Shown here one piece after another: positions 50,698 to 60,713 of a stretch of 64,000 nt of DNA (the first letter of the stretch is position 1; each line of letters begins with the position of its first letter). The stretch spans positions 26,988-90,987 of the forward strand of contig JAKLIY010000013.1 in assembly GCA_022709365.1 (NCBI GenBank). The letters are read 5' to 3'. A model generated the notes under the pieces. It was not told where the DNA came from and did not search any database. It worked only from the letters and a program-made list of their open reading frames with translations. A program made the translations under genes and the position numbers. Source of the DNA: Pseudomonadota bacterium (GTDB lineage: Bacteria; Pseudomonadota; Gammaproteobacteria; Competibacterales; Competibacteraceae).

Positions 50698-51882
50698 GTG
50701 CCGGCCCCTTTATGCTTTTTCCGTTTCCTCGCCCCGGACCAGGCGGAATGGCTGCGCCCCGATGGCGAAATCCAGCGCGGGGCCTTGGCTGAACTGGCCA
50801 GTCAAGCCGGCAGCGTTCGTCTGATGCTGGTCGCGCCGGGCGAGGCGGTCACCTTGCATCGCATTCCCCTGCCGGGCCGCAAACGCACCCTGTGGACGCG
50901 GGCGGTGCCTTATGCCCTGGAAGATCAACTGATCGACGACATCGAGGCCCTGCACTTCGCGTTGGGTCAAACACCGGATGGCGACGGCCTGCCGGTGGCG
51001 ACGGTCGATCACCATGTGCTGCGTGGCTGGCTGGAAACCTGCGCTCAGGCCGGATTGATGCCGGTCGCTGTCATCCCTGATCTCTTGTTGTTGCCTTGGC
51101 AGGAGGGCGACTGGAGCGTCCTGCCGGACGGCCAGCGAATCGTGGTTCGCATCGGCCGCTGGGCCGGTTTTGTCACGGAACCTGAAACGCTGGACTGGTT
51201 CCTGAACCAGGCTCTGGTCGAAGCCGGCGATGCGAAACCCCAGTGGCTGCGCATTTACGGTAGCCCGCCCCCGGTCACGCTGGATATCGAATGGCAGGTC
51301 GAGAATGAACCTTCCGGGTTGCTGCAGTGCTTTGCCGCCGGCTACCGGGCCGAAACCGTGCTGAACCTGCTGCAAGGTCCCTACAGCCGGCAGACCCCGT
51401 GGAAACGCTGGTTGCGTCCCTGGCGAGCGACCGCGATCCTGGCTGGGGTGTGGCTCAGTGTGCAGGGCGTCGGGCTGGTTTATGAACATGGACGGCTACA
51501 GCAGGAACAGATTGCGTTACGCGCGGCAATCGAGCAGGTTTACAAGGACGCGGTGCCGGGTTCGACCCGGATCGTGAACCCTAGAGTGCAGTTGGAAACC
51601 CGGCTGCGGGAACTGACTCCGGTGGGCGCTAGCGGCGGTGCATTTCTCGAACTGCTCTACCAGGGTGGACAACCGCTGGCCAATTTTCCCGACATCACCC
51701 TGCGCGGTCTCAGCTACCGTGAAGGTCAACTGGATTTGGCGCTGGAAGGTGGCAACCCGGCGGTGCTGGATCAACTTCGGCAACAGCTCGAACAGCAACC
51801 GGGCATCCGGGCGGAAATACGCACGACCCAGCGGGAAGGACAGATGGAAAGCAAAGTGACGCTGAAAAAGGCGACATCATGA
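50698..51882 (+). CDS. gspL: Type II secretion protein GspL
   Basis: Inner-membrane platform protein that binds the GspE ATPase and partners GspM. The 394-aa product has a cytoplasmic actin-like domain to about residue 240 (VPYALEDQLIDDIEALHFALG is a typical GspL element), one membrane helix (AILAGVWLSVQGVGLVYE) near 250, and a periplasmic ferredoxin-like domain. A GTG start at 50698 lies 6 nt after the gspK stop. The stop overlaps gspM by 4 nt. Confidence 0.92.
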   Translation: MPAPLCFFRFLAPDQAEWLRPDGEIQRGALAELASQAGSVRLMLVAPGEAVTLHRIPLPGRKRTLWTRAVPYALEDQLIDDIEALHFALGQTPDGDGLPVATVDHHVLRGWLETCAQAGLMPVAVIPDLLLLPWQEGDWSVLPDGQRIVVRIGRWAGFVTEPETLDWFLNQALVEAGDAKPQWLRIYGSPPPVTLDIEWQVENEPSGLLQCFAAGYRAETVLNLLQGPYSRQTPWKRWLRPWRATAILAGVWLSVQGVGLVYEHGRLQQEQIALRAAIEQVYKDAVPGSTRIVNPRVQLETRLRELTPVGASGGAFLELLYQGGQPLANFPDITLRGLSYREGQLDLALEGGNPAVLDQLRQQLEQQPGIRAEIRTTQREGQMESKVTLKKATS

Positions 51883-52361
51883 AAGCTTGGTGGGAAAGCC
51901 TGGCGACCCGTGAACGCGCCCTGATCAGCGGCGGCGCGGTCGTAGCGCTGGCCGTGCTGGGCTATCTGCTGATCTGGGAACCGTTTCAAACCCGCCACCG
52001 CCAGCTCCAGCAGAGCGTCGCTGAACAGCGCGCCGACTTGGCCTGGATGCGGCAGGCGGCTCAGGAGATTCAACGCCTGAGCGGCGCAGCGCAGCCTAAA
52101 AGCGACGGTCGCTCCCTGTTGACTCTGGTCGATCAAACCGCCCGCACAGCGGGACTGGGCGCCGCCCTGAAACAGATCGCCCCGCAGGGCGACGATAAAC
52201 TCAGCGCCCGACTGGATAGGGTCGAGTTCGATAAACTACTCCCCTGGCTGGGCGCACTGGAGCGCGAGCACCCCATCGTCCTCATCAATCTGAGTGTAGA
52301 CCGTACCGAAACTGCCGGCTTGGTCAACGCCCGAGTCATTCTGCAGGGGAGCCAGCCATGA
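51879..52361 (+). CDS. gspM: Type II secretion protein GspM
   Basis: A 160-aa bitopic membrane protein with one helix (ALISGGAVVALAVLGYLLIWEPF) near the N-terminus, a coiled-coil linker and a small periplasmic domain. It stabilises GspL and links the platform to the pseudopilus. It overlaps gspL and gspN by 4 nt each. Confidence 0.9.
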   Translation: MKAWWESLATRERALISGGAVVALAVLGYLLIWEPFQTRHRQLQQSVAEQRADLAWMRQAAQEIQRLSGAAQPKSDGRSLLTLVDQTARTAGLGAALKQIAPQGDDKLSARLDRVEFDKLLPWLGALEREHPIVLINLSVDRTETAGLVNARVILQGSQP

Positions 52362-53119
52362 AAAGCGTCTGGCGCTACGGACTGTTGGGTGTGCTGGCGT
52401 TCCTGCTGTTCCTGCTGCTGCTGGCCCCGGCGACCCTGATCACGGAACCTCTCGCTGAACGGTTGCCAGGATTCAGTGTGCAAACGGTCGAAGGGACGAC
52501 TACCGATGGCGTGGCGCGCGGCCTGCGTTGGCGCGGCGTCCAGGTGGATCGACTGGTTTGGGACTGGCGGCCGCGGGCTTTATTCACCGGCTGGCTGGAA
52601 TTTCACCTGAAGATCGACGATCCTGAAATCAGTCTGGCTGGAAAAGCAGCGATCAATCCAGTTCGGCACCTTCGTCTCCGGGACTTGACGGGTCGCCTGC
52701 GCCTTGATGAACTGGCGGTGCTGGCTGGACAGCCCAAGTTACCGTTGCAAGGCGTGGTGGAATTCGACTTGCAAGAACTCCGCCTGGACCCCGCTGGTCG
52801 GCCGCAGGCGGCGGAGGGTGTAGCGCATTTGCGCAACTTGCGCGTGACGCTGGGTCAATCGTTGGTGCTGGGCGATTTTACGGCCCAACTTAAACCGGTA
52901 GACCCGGAAGGCGTTCAGGGGGTTATTCAGGACAATAACGGCCCCCTGGTGCTGGAAGGCGCTTTCAGCCTGATGCCAGACGGTCGTTATCGGTTCAGCG
53001 GTCAAGCTGCAGTTCGCGATGCGAACAACCGCGCCCTGCGCCAGGCGATGAACCTGCTGGGGCCGCCCGGCAACGACGGACGCTGGGCTTTGAGCTTCTC
53101 GGGTGCGCTATCCTTATGA
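52358..53119 (+). CDS. gspN: Type II secretion protein GspN
   Basis: A 253-aa bitopic protein, optional in many systems. It has an N-terminal membrane helix (GLLGVLAFLLFLLLLAPATL) and a periplasmic beta-rich domain with the family element GVARGLRWRGVQVDRLVWDW and a C-terminal GRYRFSGQAAV. It ends the gsp cluster, 84 nt before the lytic transglycosylase gene. Confidence 0.88.
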   Translation: MKSVWRYGLLGVLAFLLFLLLLAPATLITEPLAERLPGFSVQTVEGTTTDGVARGLRWRGVQVDRLVWDWRPRALFTGWLEFHLKIDDPEISLAGKAAINPVRHLRLRDLTGRLRLDELAVLAGQPKLPLQGVVEFDLQELRLDPAGRPQAAEGVAHLRNLRVTLGQSLVLGDFTAQLKPVDPEGVQGVIQDNNGPLVLEGAFSLMPDGRYRFSGQAAVRDANNRALRQAMNLLGPPGNDGRWALSFSGALSL

Positions 53120-53202
53120 GGATAGTTACCGGCGACTGCGCCCGTTAACGCCTTGTGGGATTCCGCAAGATTTTTACTCACGCAACCAGGGGGAAAGCGC
53201 TG

Positions 53203-54429
53203 ATGCGACTGCGCGGATTCTCAATCATTTTGACGATGCTTGTACTGGCAGCCTGCGCCAACCAACCGGCGCCGCCGCCCGCCAGAATTCCTATGACCTT
53301 CAATGATGCGGTGTTCCCGGCCCCGCCAGCCTTGCAACCGCAAATCACCTTCTGGCAAAACGTCTATGCGGTTTGGGGGCGTGGTCAGGTCGCGTTGCAC
53401 GACACCCGTTACCTGGATCTGATTTACGAGGTGATCACCCTGCCCGACGAGACCGGCGAAGGCTATACCGACAGCCAGAAAGCGTTGCTTAAGGCACGTT
53501 ATGAAAACCTCAAAATCGCCTTGAGCCAACTGGAGTCCAAGTCCGCTATCAGAGCGCCGTTGACGTCGAGCGAGCAGGCGCTGGCCGTCCGTATTCAATC
53601 CAGCAGCGGCGGTCTTGGAGCTATCGCCGGCGCCAGCGACCGGCTGCGCAGCCAGCGAGGCTTGCGCGAGCGATTCAAACGAGGTCTGGAAATCAGCGGT
53701 CGTTACGATGCTGCATTTCGCCAGGTATTCCGCGAAGCCGGTTTACCCGAAGATCTGGCCTATCTGCCGCATGTTGAATCCTCCTTCCAGAATCATGCGG
53801 CTTCTTCGGTCGGCGCAGTGGGCATGTGGCAGTTCATGCCGGACACCGCGCGGCAATTCATGATGATGAACGCAGCAGTGGACGAGCGGCGTGATCCAGT
53901 GGCCTCGGCCCAGGGTGCGGCCCGCTATCTGGGGAAAGCCTACAGCCGTCTCGACAGTTGGCCGCTGGCGATCACCTCCTACAATCATGGCATCGGTGGC
54001 ATGGCGCGGGCGAAAGAGGAATGGGGCGACGACATCGTCGCTGTCGTAAAGAATTATTCGGGGAAGGGTTTTGGCTTCGCCTCGCGGAACTTTTACGCGG
54101 AATTCCTGGCGGCCCGCAACATCGCCCGTAATTCTCAACGGTTCTTCCCGGAAGGTCTCAGCTATGAGCCTCCGCTGAATCTGGATCGGATCCGGCTCCG
54201 GCAAACGGTGGCCGCCTACACCTTGGCCAGTTACTACGAGGTGAATCCGGGCGAATTGACGGCATTGAATCGGGCCTGGAATCCACCGGCCCAGAATGGA
54301 CGTATCCCCCTGCCGGCGGGAACCATGGTATGGCTGCCGGCGGGAACCATGACACGCCTGGCGCAACGCGGCGCTGCTGATCGGGCGCTGGTGTTGGCTG
54401 AACCCGTGTCCACCGCCCAATTGCGTTGA
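53203..54429 (+). CDS. Membrane-bound lytic transglycosylase, MltD-like
   Basis: A 408-aa lipoprotein (lipobox LAAC near residue 18) that should cleave peptidoglycan at the outer membrane. The transglycosylase domain (about 175-310) has the catalytic Glu in HVESSFQNHAASSVGAVGMW, then QFMPDTARQF and ITSYNHGIGGM. The tail has a degenerate LysM-like segment (YEVNPGELTALN) but no clear LysM repeat, so it is shorter than E. coli MltD. An 18-bp direct repeat with 24-bp period (54310 and 54334) doubles LPAGTM near the C-terminus. Confidence 0.88.
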   Translation: MRLRGFSIILTMLVLAACANQPAPPPARIPMTFNDAVFPAPPALQPQITFWQNVYAVWGRGQVALHDTRYLDLIYEVITLPDETGEGYTDSQKALLKARYENLKIALSQLESKSAIRAPLTSSEQALAVRIQSSSGGLGAIAGASDRLRSQRGLRERFKRGLEISGRYDAAFRQVFREAGLPEDLAYLPHVESSFQNHAASSVGAVGMWQFMPDTARQFMMMNAAVDERRDPVASAQGAARYLGKAYSRLDSWPLAITSYNHGIGGMARAKEEWGDDIVAVVKNYSGKGFGFASRNFYAEFLAARNIARNSQRFFPEGLSYEPPLNLDRIRLRQTVAAYTLASYYEVNPGELTALNRAWNPPAQNGRIPLPAGTMVWLPAGTMTRLAQRGAADRALVLAEPVSTAQLR

Positions 54430-54437
54430 CTTTTCTG

Positions 54438-54466
54438 CTCTCCTCTCCCTGCGGGGGAGAGGAGAG
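54438..54466. repeat. Perfect GC-rich hairpin between convergent genes
   Basis: CTCTCCTCTCCC and GGGAGAGGAGAG form a perfect 12-bp stem with a 5-nt loop. It lies between the mltD-like stop and the fimV stop. It may terminate both transcripts, and its style matches the repeats at 2221 and 49602. Confidence 0.7.
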
Positions 54467-54491
54467 TTTGGGGAAAGTACAAGGCTGAAAA

Positions 54492-56708
54492 TTAGCCCAA
54501 CTTCTTGAGCAGATCCTCAGCCCGCTTCTTCTGTGCGGTATTTCCCTCTTGCAGAGCATCCTCCAGCAAGCCACGGGCGCCGACCTGATCGCCCATATCC
54601 AGGTAGGCGGCGGCCAGATCCAGCTTGGTCTCGACGTAATCAGCGCCGGCCTCGTCGCCGTCCGGCGGTGAACTGAGCGCCATTTTGCCCAAATCCAGCC
54701 CGCCGCCAAAGCTTTGCAGTTCCTCATCCAACCGCGCCAGATCCTCGCGGTTTCGTGCCTGTTCCTGATTGACGTCGGTGAATTCGAATTTCAAATCTGA
54801 CACTTTGGGTGATTCTACGGTGGGTTCCGTGCGAGGACCCAAGGGTGCCAGATTCGGCAAGTTGAAATCCAGCGCCGCCCAATCGTCGGCTTTGGCGGGC
54901 GCAGCGGGCTTTAGCTCCAGAGGCTTCAGCTCCAGAGGCTTCAGCTCGGCCGGTTTGCGGGTAGAATCCAGGCCCAGATCGCTCAGGTCAAAATCCAGTT
55001 TGTCAAATTGCAACCCGCTAGGCAGCTCTGACAACGGCTCGACCAACGGTTGCGGCGGCGTCGGGGCAGGCGTCGAGACGGGCGTCGAGGCAGCAGGCTT
55101 GGCGGGCGCGGCAGACGCAAACGGACCAGGCGTTCGGGTGACTGAGGCGGTGGGCGGCTCGGCATCGGGCATTCGCCGCGCTTCGCCGCCGCGCGCTGGC
55201 GATATCTCCTTGCCTTCAGTGGCCGTTCGCGGTCGCTCATCACCCAGATTGAAATCGATATCCTTCAATAGCTCGTCGATCGGCTTGGGCGGCGGAGTCG
55301 CCGCAGCTTTGGGAGCGGGCTTAACTACGGGTTCAACCGCCAGCGACGGTTGGGTGGCGGCGGTTTCCTCAGCCGCAGCCGGTATGGAGCGTTTTGATCT
55401 TGCTTCGGATCGACGAACCGAAGCCCGGGTTTCTGATCTGGCTGCTACCTCTCCAGTCTCCCCGATATCGGCAGACGGTGCCGATGCTGTAGTGGTCGGA
55501 CGCGCCGGACGCCGGAGTAACGGCAACAACAATACCGCACCGACTGCCAATACGATCAGCGCGATAGCAATCCAAACCACCGGATTGGATAACCAATCCA
55601 TGCCGGTTTCCTGAGGCGGCGCGGGCGGCTTTGCCACAGGCACCGGCGCCGGTTGCGGCGGCGGTGTTTCGGCGACGGGGGGCTTGGTTTCGGTTGCTAC
55701 AGACGGCGGCGGCATACCCTTGGACGGAGCCGGCTGAGGCTCTACCTGGGGAATTGTCGCCTGGGGAACAATCTCCTGGGGCGGTGGAATCGGCATGGGC
55801 GGCGGCGATTCTGCAACAGTGGGCGCAGTCTCGGCTGGCGGCGGTGCGATTGGTGCGGGCGATACGGTGGCCTCGGGCGGCGAAACCGGCAACGTCGGCG
55901 GACTCACTGCGGGTTCGACCGAGGTAACGGCAGCTACATCGGGAACTGGTGCCGGAGCTGGCGCGCCGGACAGGCCCAAAGCCTGCGGCGACGGCACCCT
56001 GAGTACTGCGCCGAGGCGCAACGTATTGGGATTGTCGTTGGTGAAAGCCTGCGGGTTGCCCGCGACCAGAATGGCCATCATCTCAGGTACGCTGATGGTG
56101 GTCGAAGGACGGACCTGGTTAGCGATCCGGGTGAGGTTTTCACCCCGCTTGACCGGACCGTAAAATGACGCGCCTTCAAAACTGACGGCGCGCACGGGCG
56201 GCAGGCTGGGAGCGGCTGGCACCGCTGCGACTGGCGGCACCTGGATTGGCGGCGCTGCGACCGGCGGCACCTGGATTAGCGGCGGCGGCGAGGGCTGCCG
56301 GCGATTGGCGTACAGTTCGGGATCCAGTTGAATAGGGAAAGTCCGCAGCAACCGGCCACGCGGCCAGATTACTTCCACCAAAAGATCGAAGTTGGGTTCA
56401 CGAATCGGCTGGATTGATGTGATCTTAATGAAGCTGGGGCCGTTGGGCGTGGTTTGAACCGCAAAGCGCAGCTTCGATAGAAATTCCAGCCGTTCGATTC
56501 CCGTCCGGTCAAATTCCTGTTGACGCGGAATCTGCACGGTCAATCCGACCAGTTCAGTGGGATTGTTCACGATCAGGGGAATTTCGGCCTCAAGGTTTTG
56601 ATTGAGCGCCGAGCGGACTTCGAGCGGGCCGACGCCTAAAGCCAACGCGCACAACGGCGTCGCCAGCCCGGCCAAAAGCAGTAATCGGAGTAATATCCTG
56701 GTCGGCAT
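54492..56708 (-). CDS. fimV: FimV-family pilus assembly/polar hub protein
   Basis: A 738-aa inner-membrane protein that organises type IV pili and polar proteins in relatives. It has a signal peptide (LLRLLLLAGLATPLCALA), the FimV N-terminal domain, a LysM domain near residues 182-239, a Pro/Val-rich linker with IQVPPVA repeats, a membrane helix near 376-398, a cytoplasmic Ala/Pro-rich region with an ELKPLELKPLELKP repeat, and the C-terminal FimV domain (KLDLAAAYLDMGD). The ATG at 56708 is chosen. It is downstream of leuB-asd on the same strand. Confidence 0.92.
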   Translation of the reverse strand: MPTRILLRLLLLAGLATPLCALALGVGPLEVRSALNQNLEAEIPLIVNNPTELVGLTVQIPRQQEFDRTGIERLEFLSKLRFAVQTTPNGPSFIKITSIQPIREPNFDLLVEVIWPRGRLLRTFPIQLDPELYANRRQPSPPPLIQVPPVAAPPIQVPPVAAVPAAPSLPPVRAVSFEGASFYGPVKRGENLTRIANQVRPSTTISVPEMMAILVAGNPQAFTNDNPNTLRLGAVLRVPSPQALGLSGAPAPAPVPDVAAVTSVEPAVSPPTLPVSPPEATVSPAPIAPPPAETAPTVAESPPPMPIPPPQEIVPQATIPQVEPQPAPSKGMPPPSVATETKPPVAETPPPQPAPVPVAKPPAPPQETGMDWLSNPVVWIAIALIVLAVGAVLLLPLLRRPARPTTTASAPSADIGETGEVAARSETRASVRRSEARSKRSIPAAAEETAATQPSLAVEPVVKPAPKAAATPPPKPIDELLKDIDFNLGDERPRTATEGKEISPARGGEARRMPDAEPPTASVTRTPGPFASAAPAKPAASTPVSTPAPTPPQPLVEPLSELPSGLQFDKLDFDLSDLGLDSTRKPAELKPLELKPLELKPAAPAKADDWAALDFNLPNLAPLGPRTEPTVESPKVSDLKFEFTDVNQEQARNREDLARLDEELQSFGGGLDLGKMALSSPPDGDEAGADYVETKLDLAAAYLDMGDQVGARGLLEDALQEGNTAQKKRAEDLLKKLG

Positions 56709-56897
56709 GACCTGTCTCCATTCCGCCGCCGGAGGGTCATGGTCCCGGCGGGATTGGCTTGGATGCCACCGGCGGCAATCGGGTCGGCGGCTTTTCTGCT
56801 TCAAACCACTCCGGTTACCGGGGGTTCAAAGCTTTCATTAAAGATACTCCCTAAAGCGCATTTCTGCGATTTGGATGCATGATGCAGGCGAAAAAAA

Positions 56898-58010
56898 TCA
56901 CCCCTCCAGCAGAATGCGTAACATCCGGCGCAAGGGTTCAGCCGCTCCCCACAACAACTGGTCGCCACAGGTAAAAGCGCCCAGATAATGCGGCCCCATG
57001 TTGAGCTTGCGCAACCGGCCCACGGGTACGCCCAGCGTCCCGGTGACCGCAGCGGGAGTCAGTTCGCGTATGGACTGCTCCCGTTCATTCGGCACCACGG
57101 TGACCCAGTTGTTGGCGGCGCCGATCATTTCCACCAACTCATCAAGCGGTGCATCGCGGGTCAGCTTGATGGTCAGCGCCTGGCTATGGCAGCGCATGGC
57201 GCCAATCCGAACGCAGAGACCATCAATCGGGATCGGCTGTTCGGCGCGGCCCAGAATCTTGTTGGTCTCGGCCTGACCCTTCCATTCTTCGCGGCTTTGA
57301 CCGTTATCCAACTGCTTGTCAATCCAGGGGATCAGACTGCCGGCCAGCGGCACGCCAAAATTAGCGGTTGGGAACGTGCTGGAACGGATGGTGTCGGCAA
57401 CGATACGGTCGATGTCCAGAATCGCCGAAGCCGGCTGGTTCAGCCGATCGGCGACTGCGCCATGAATGACGCCCATTTGTTCGATCAACTCACGCATATT
57501 CTGCGCGCCAGCACCGGACGCAGCCTGGTAGGTCATCGCGCTCATCCACTCGACCAGCCCGTGGGTGAACAGTCCGCCCAACCCCATCAGCATCAGGCTG
57601 ACCGTGCAGTTGCCGCCGATGTAGTCCTTGATGCCCTTGGCGAGCGCATCCTGGATGACGTGGCGATTGACCGGATCGAGGACGATGATCGCATCGTCCT
57701 TCATGCGCAGGGCTGAGGCAGCGTCGATCCAGTAGCCTTGCCAGCCGGCGGCGCGCAGTCGGGGATAAATGTCATTCGTGTAGTCGCCGCCCTGGCAAGT
57801 CACGATGATGTCCAACGCCTTCAGATCATTAATCGACCGGGCGTCCTTCAATGGCGGCGTATCGCGGCCAATCGCTGGACCTTGGCCACCCACATTCGAG
57901 GTGGTGAAAAATACCGGATCGATCAGGGCGAAATCGTTTTCCGCCCGCATCCGGTCCATCAGCACGGAACCCACCATGCCCCGCCAACCGACTAGACCTA
58001 CGCGCTTCAT
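56898..58010 (-). CDS. asd: Aspartate-semialdehyde dehydrogenase
   Basis: Reduces aspartyl phosphate to aspartate semialdehyde, the branch point to lysine/diaminopimelate, threonine and methionine. The 370-aa product has the NADP motif [18 protein letters not shown], the catalytic Cys in [13 protein letters not shown] near residue 134, and the His in [14 protein letters not shown]. This is the Gram-negative long form. It is 43 nt downstream of leuB. Confidence 0.96.
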   Translation of the reverse strand: MKRVGLVGWRGMVGSVLMDRMRAENDFALIDPVFFTTSNVGGQGPAIGRDTPPLKDARSINDLKALDIIVTCQGGDYTNDIYPRLRAAGWQGYWIDAASALRMKDDAIIVLDPVNRHVIQDALAKGIKDYIGGNCTVSLMLMGLGGLFTHGLVEWMSAMTYQAASGAGAQNMRELIEQMGVIHGAVADRLNQPASAILDIDRIVADTIRSSTFPTANFGVPLAGSLIPWIDKQLDNGQSREEWKGQAETNKILGRAEQPIPIDGLCVRIGAMRCHSQALTIKLTRDAPLDELVEMIGAANNWVTVVPNEREQSIRELTPAAVTGTLGVPVGRLRKLNMGPHYLGAFTCGDQLLWGAAEPLRRMLRILLEG

Positions 58011-58053
58011 TCGCTTTCCTCAATATTGAAAGGGAGGGTAATGTCAGGAAATT

Positions 58054-59130
58054 CTACAGCGCCGCGATCACCGCGTCGCCCATCGCTTGCGTACCTACCG
58101 CCGTCATGCCCGTCGCGGTGATGTCCACGGTGCGCAGGCCCTGATTCAGCACCCGTCCGACGGCGGTTTCCACCCGCTCCGCCAGTGCTGGTTGATTCAG
58201 GCTATAGCGCAGTAGCATCGCTGCCGACAGAATCGTCGCCAGCGGATTGGCTATGCCCTTGCCGGCGATGTCAGGCGCGGAGCCGTGAATCGGTTCATAC
58301 AACCCTTTGCCGTAGGCGTCCAGCGAAGCCGAGGGCAACATCCCGATGGAACCGGTCAGCATAGCGGCGCAATCGGACAGAATATCGCCGAACAGGTTGC
58401 CGGTGACCAGCACATCGAACTGTTTCGGCGCACGCACCAACTGCATGGCGGCGTTATCCACGTAGAGATGCGCCAGCGCCACGTCGGGATAATCCTTCGC
58501 TACCCGCTCAACCACTTCCCGCCACAGTTCCGAGGCTTCCAGCACATTGGCCTTATCCACCGAACAGACCCGGCGCTGCCGCTTGCGAGCCGCTTCGAAC
58601 GCGACGCGAGCGATGCGGTCAATTTCCGACTCACGGTAGGCCATCGTGTTGAAGCCTTCGCGTTCGCCGTTTTCCAGGGTGCGAATGCCACGCGGTTGGC
58701 CGAAATAAAGATCGCCGTTCAGTTCGCGGACAATGAGGATGTCCAGCCCGGCGACCAGTTCCGGTTTCAACGACGAGGCAGCGGCCAATTGCGGGTGGAG
58801 AATCGCCGGGCGCAGGTTGGCGAATAGTTGTAGATCGGCGCGAATCGCTAACAGGCCGCGCTCTGGGCGCAGCGGGCGATCCAGCGATTCCCATTTCGGG
58901 CCGCCGACTGCGCCGAGCAGAATCGCGTCGGCGGCGTGAGCCTGGCGACGAGTGGCTTCGGGATAGGGCGAGCCGAGTTCATCAACAGCGCGACCGCCCA
59001 GCAGGCCATAGTCCAGGGTCGCGTCGAGACCGTGTTCCTGGCGCAGGCATTCCAGCACTTTCACTGCTTCGGCGATGATTTCCGGGCCGATGCCGTCGCC
59101 GGGGAGAACCAGAATCTGATGATGGGGCAT
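58054..59130 (-). CDS. leuB: 3-Isopropylmalate dehydrogenase
   Basis: Oxidative decarboxylation of 3-isopropylmalate in leucine synthesis. The 358-aa product has the family start [17 protein letters not shown], the metal/NAD residues in [26 protein letters not shown] and the [17 protein letters not shown] motif. The ATG at 59130 fits; an upstream extension by 7 codons is weak. It lies upstream of asd and fimV, the usual gammaproteobacterial order. leuC and leuD are not in the window. Confidence 0.96.
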   Translation of the reverse strand: MPHHQILVLPGDGIGPEIIAEAVKVLECLRQEHGLDATLDYGLLGGRAVDELGSPYPEATRRQAHAADAILLGAVGGPKWESLDRPLRPERGLLAIRADLQLFANLRPAILHPQLAAASSLKPELVAGLDILIVRELNGDLYFGQPRGIRTLENGEREGFNTMAYRESEIDRIARVAFEAARKRQRRVCSVDKANVLEASELWREVVERVAKDYPDVALAHLYVDNAAMQLVRAPKQFDVLVTGNLFGDILSDCAAMLTGSIGMLPSASLDAYGKGLYEPIHGSAPDIAGKGIANPLATILSAAMLLRYSLNQPALAERVETAVGRVLNQGLRTVDITATGMTAVGTQAMGDAVIAAL

Positions 59131-59205
59131 GGCGTTTTCCGATATGCACACACAGGCAACGAGTGCGAATCGCTAAGGAGAGGATTTGTACAGCAGATTG
59201 AAAAT

Positions 59206-59281
59206 TGGCGCTCCCTAGGGGTTTCGAACCCCTGTTCCCGCCGTGAGAGGGCGGTGTCCTGGGCCACTAGACGAAGGGAGC
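59206..59281 (-). tRNA. tRNA-Glu (anticodon CTC)
   Basis: A 76-nt cloverleaf on the minus strand including an encoded CCA. Acceptor stem GCTCCCT/AGGGAGC with discriminator G, the T-loop GTTCGAA, and an anticodon stem CCGCC/GGCGG around the loop CTCTCAC, giving anticodon CTC for GAG codons. It resembles E. coli tRNA-Glu except that the anticodon there is TTC. Confidence 0.94.
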
Positions 59282-59312
59282 GGGAGATATGGCGTCTTGC
59301 GGGGAAAGTTGT

Positions 59313-59340
59313 ATTATACGCACGCTTTAGGATCATACAA
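59313..59340 (-). promoter_or_regulatory. Promoter of tRNA-Glu
   Basis: On the minus strand TTGTAT (59335-59340) and a perfect TATAAT (59313-59318) with a 16-nt spacer, 31 nt before the tRNA. Confidence 0.7.
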
Positions 59341-59357
59341 GAGTTCACCAATATTCC

Positions 59358-60698
59358 TTGGAAGCGCTAACCCCTTCACTGACGGTTATTCCTCGCCCCG
59401 AACACCCGATCTCGCGGGCCAATATCAGTCCCAATGCCGTCTCTGTTTTGTATCGATTGCACCATGCCGGCCATCGCGCCTGTCTGGTTGGCGGCGGTGT
59501 GCGGGATTTGCTGCTGGGCCGCGAACCCAAGGATTTCGATATCGTCACCGACGCCCGGCCCGAGCAAATCCACCATCTGTTTCGTAATTGCCGGCTGATT
59601 GGTCGGCGCTTCCGGCTGGCCCATGTCCGGTTCGGTCAGGAGATTATCGAAGTTGCTACCTTTCGCGCCTCCAGCGATGGCGACAATGAGGACGACGGCG
59701 TCGAGCGTGCTAAAGATGGCCGCATTCTCAGCGACAATGTTTACGGCAGCATCGAAGAAGACGCCTGGCGGCGGGATTTCACCATCAACGCCCTGTATTA
59801 CGACATCGCCAACTTTACGGTGCTCGACTATGTCGGTGGCATTGCTGACCTTAAGGCCGGGCTGATCCGGTTGATCGGCGATCCGGTGCAACGCTATCAC
59901 GAAGATCCAGTACGAATGCTCCGGGCGGTGCGTTTCGCCGCCAAACTGGGCCTGCGCCTCGACCCAGCGACCGAAGCGCCGCTGCATCATCTGGGTCATC
60001 TGCTGGCCCAGATTCCGCCGGCGCGCCTGTCCGATGAAGTTCTCAAGCTGTTTCTGGGCGGCAGCGCCTTGCAAACCTTTGAATTGCTGCGGCATTACCG
60101 GCTGTTCGGCTGGCTGTTCCCGGCGACCGAGCGGTGCCTGAATCACCAGCAGCAGCATTATCCAAAAACCCTGCTCATTCACGCCTTGGCCGACATTGAC
60201 CGCCGATTGACCGAGGGCAAGCCGGTGAATCCCGCTTTCTTGTCGGCGGCGTTGATGTGGGAGCCGCTGCGCGAGCAGCAGCGCCGGCTGCAAGAGCAGG
60301 GTTTGGATGAGCACGAAGCCCTGCAGGAAGCCATTGATCTTGTGATTCAGGCGCAAATCTCCCATGTGGCGCTGCCCCGCCGCTGCAATACCCTGCGGGA
60401 AATTTGGGAGATGCAACCGCGCCTGGCGCAGATCACCGGCAAACGGCCGCTGCGGTTGCTGACGCATCCCCGGTTCCGGGCTGCGTATGACTTTCTGGTG
60501 TTGCGCACTGAGACCGATGAGCAAGCGGCCAGCCTGGCCGACTGGTGGACCCGGTTTCTGCAACTGGACGATGCGGGCCGCGTGGCGATGACCCAGCCGG
60601 TCAAGGGTAAGGGCAAAAAGAGCAAGCCCCGTCGCCGGCGCAAACCACGGCCAGTCGCCTCGGGCGATTCCGCCCCATCGCCCGTGTCGGATATCTAG
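59358..60698 (+). CDS. pcnB: Poly(A) polymerase I
   Basis: Adds poly(A) tails that promote RNA decay. The 446-aa product has the nucleotidyltransferase motif CLVGGGVRDLLLGREPKDFDIVT near residue 41 with the two catalytic Asp, LVGRRF-like LIGRRFRLAHVRFG, the RRDFTINALYYD segment and a basic C-terminal tail (GKGKKSKPRRRRKPR). No ATG is in frame upstream of the conserved region; the TTG at 59358 is the first usable start, and pcnB in E. coli also uses a rare start (AUU). It overlaps no neighbour. Confidence 0.93.
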   Translation: MEALTPSLTVIPRPEHPISRANISPNAVSVLYRLHHAGHRACLVGGGVRDLLLGREPKDFDIVTDARPEQIHHLFRNCRLIGRRFRLAHVRFGQEIIEVATFRASSDGDNEDDGVERAKDGRILSDNVYGSIEEDAWRRDFTINALYYDIANFTVLDYVGGIADLKAGLIRLIGDPVQRYHEDPVRMLRAVRFAAKLGLRLDPATEAPLHHLGHLLAQIPPARLSDEVLKLFLGGSALQTFELLRHYRLFGWLFPATERCLNHQQQHYPKTLLIHALADIDRRLTEGKPVNPAFLSAALMWEPLREQQRRLQEQGLDEHEALQEAIDLVIQAQISHVALPRRCNTLREIWEMQPRLAQITGKRPLRLLTHPRFRAAYDFLVLRTETDEQAASLADWWTRFLQLDDAGRVAMTQPVKGKGKKSKPRRRRKPRPVASGDSAPSPVSDI

Positions 60699-60713
60699 CC
60701 TTTCTGTGATTCT

